DNA from: Hydractinia symbiolongicarpus
Taxonomy: Eukaryota > Cnidaria > Hydrozoa > Anthoathecata > Hydractiniidae
NCBI RefSeq assembly: GCF_029227915.1
Contig: NC_079882.1
Location: 17,622,501-17,686,500, forward strand
DNA length: 64,000 nucleotides
Reading direction: 5' to 3'
The position numbers and the translations under genes are program-made. The notes beneath the pieces were generated by a model that searched no databases, had not been told where the DNA came from, and worked only from the letters and a program-made list of their open reading frames with translations. Below, in pieces: positions 62,770 through 64,000 of the stretch; position 1 is the stretch's first letter, and the number at the start of each line of letters is the position of its first letter.

Positions 62770-64000
62770 TAAGAAAATATAAACAACAGATCACCAGATT
62801 AAAGAAGTCCAGTTAAAAAAAGTTAACAAGAAATCTACAGTCATATTGGCAAAAATAGTGTACAATTTTCGGTTGAGAGGAAACATGGACGTTTCACGTT
62901 CAAACTCTCACAAAAGAAGCTTTGATTAAACAAGAACTACAAGCATCTGAATTAAGGTAAAGTTAAACAAAACTCACCTAAAACTAGCAAAAACTCACCT
63001 AAAACTACACAATATGACAGGTTTGAAGTTAGAAAACAAAAAATCTGTAAAAAATTCAGCCCTTATTTATAAAGAGGTGACCGGGTGAATGGCGTGTTTT
63101 CCCTCAAATAATATTGGTTACCCTGAAAAATGCGGACTTGTAATTGGTTTAAAAGTATCACGTGACATTTTCCGACCCGGATAATGCCCCAGCAAACGCA
63201 AAAAGGAGATGTAAACTAAAACTTATTTATAGCTATATACAATGTCAAAGTATAGGTATATACACACATTTATGGTTTTAATATTTCAAAATTTACCTAA
63301 ATATTAATCAGCAGGATTCTCTAGTGTAATTTCCACTTTACATCATATCTCCAAATGTATCAAGAGACAATCAATACACGTCGCAACATATTTCTTCTTG
63401 TATATAAACAAACGACCCGATGAAGTAACGTAATGTTTTTTGTAAAAATCCAGTGAAATGTACATCATGCATGGATATCAAAGAGATGCCGGAACAATAA
63501 CAATTTGAATAGAATTTTAATGCGCACTAAGATGAGTTCAATCTCCGTCTCTATTTCTCCCTCTATGATTAAAACAAGGTTTTGTAAACATTCTTGCTAC
63601 AGGGAATGTAATACACTTTATTCAATATATAACAGATTTAATTGTGGAAACCAAAAAACACAAACTTGACTAGAAGCTATAGAGCAGCCAGCTAGCTAAT
63701 AAACTCTTATGAAAAAATATTGGAGCCTGCGAAAAAAAAATTTCTAATGTTTGCCATGCAAAACGACAGCAACAAGAATATTGATGGAGGATCTTGGCCT
63801 TTATTGTAATGTTGCCCACACACACCTATTTAATAGGCAGTAAGGAAACTGCTAACTAATCAGGTACTGTTAATTAGGCAAAACAATATTTAGGCTATAT
63901 ATAACCTTTTTTTTAAGAACATCCCCATTTGATACGCAAGCACTAAATCTATCGTTATACCTTCCTAAACAAGGCTAGGCTCTGTAGTAGCTATGTACTC
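62770..64000. other. AT-rich sequence without recognised features
   Basis: No gene, RNA gene or clear repeat seen on either strand. Only short frames full of stops. Confidence 0.4.

Overview
This is an AT-rich animal genomic window built almost entirely of mobile DNA, with no convincing host gene. Most of it is three decayed copies of Polinton/Maverick-type virus-like transposons: protein-primed family B DNA polymerase, retroviral-type integrase, packaging ATPase fragments, a capsid-like protein and a set of small membrane and zinc proteins. The mixture of these elements with non-autonomous Helitrons, a CR1/L2-like LINE carrying an SGNH esterase, KDZ-, CACTA- and Tigger-like fragments and long AT-rich degenerate repeats suggests an invertebrate, most likely a cnidarian. 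That assignment is inference; nothing here identifies a species.

Layout. 1-260: end of a zinc-cluster transposon ORF. 426-10695: element A (capsid-like, ATPase, small membrane proteins, coiled-coil membrane protein, integrase, polymerase). 11103-11995: tnp2-like transposase fragment. 12564-17548: six non-autonomous Helitrons, three on each strand. 15153-18045 and 30890-33350: a degenerate satellite with core CTCCCAAAACAACATATT that brackets element B. 18046 to about 30870: element B. 31661-32592 and 60361-61262: two inverted copies of a 0.9-kb repeat with an internal minisatellite. 33709-38347: LINE ending in a 277-bp AAT microsatellite. 38370-56211: element C/D, a mirror-like composite with a different family B polymerase in each arm. 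56212-64000: transposon fragments, a Tigger remnant, a seventh Helitron and featureless AT-rich sequence.

How the parts relate. A, B and C/D share gene families and local gene orders although their sequences have diverged strongly: polymerase; a TM-anchored protein; small basic proteins with a GKRLAE[Y/W]N motif; a short protein with xGKKxL; an HNH/zinc protein; a BRO-like protein; a coiled-coil membrane protein; capsid-like protein; integrase; a penton-like candidate; and a two-helix membrane protein. All copies carry stops, frameshifts and deletions, so none looks autonomous. Many deletions join one gene directly to another.

The most striking signal is non-coding. A short, nearly perfect palindrome lies at every intact convergent gene junction of these elements and at several tandem ones, usually 0-30 bp after a stop codon. 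Arm sequences differ from junction to junction but the architecture persists, and two junctions keep the same hairpin in separate elements. I read these as RNA 3'-end signals shared by convergent genes, comparable to the hairpin-directed polyadenylation known from Mimivirus. Many starts are also preceded directly by AATAAA (as AATAAATG), so 3'-end signal and next start may overlap.
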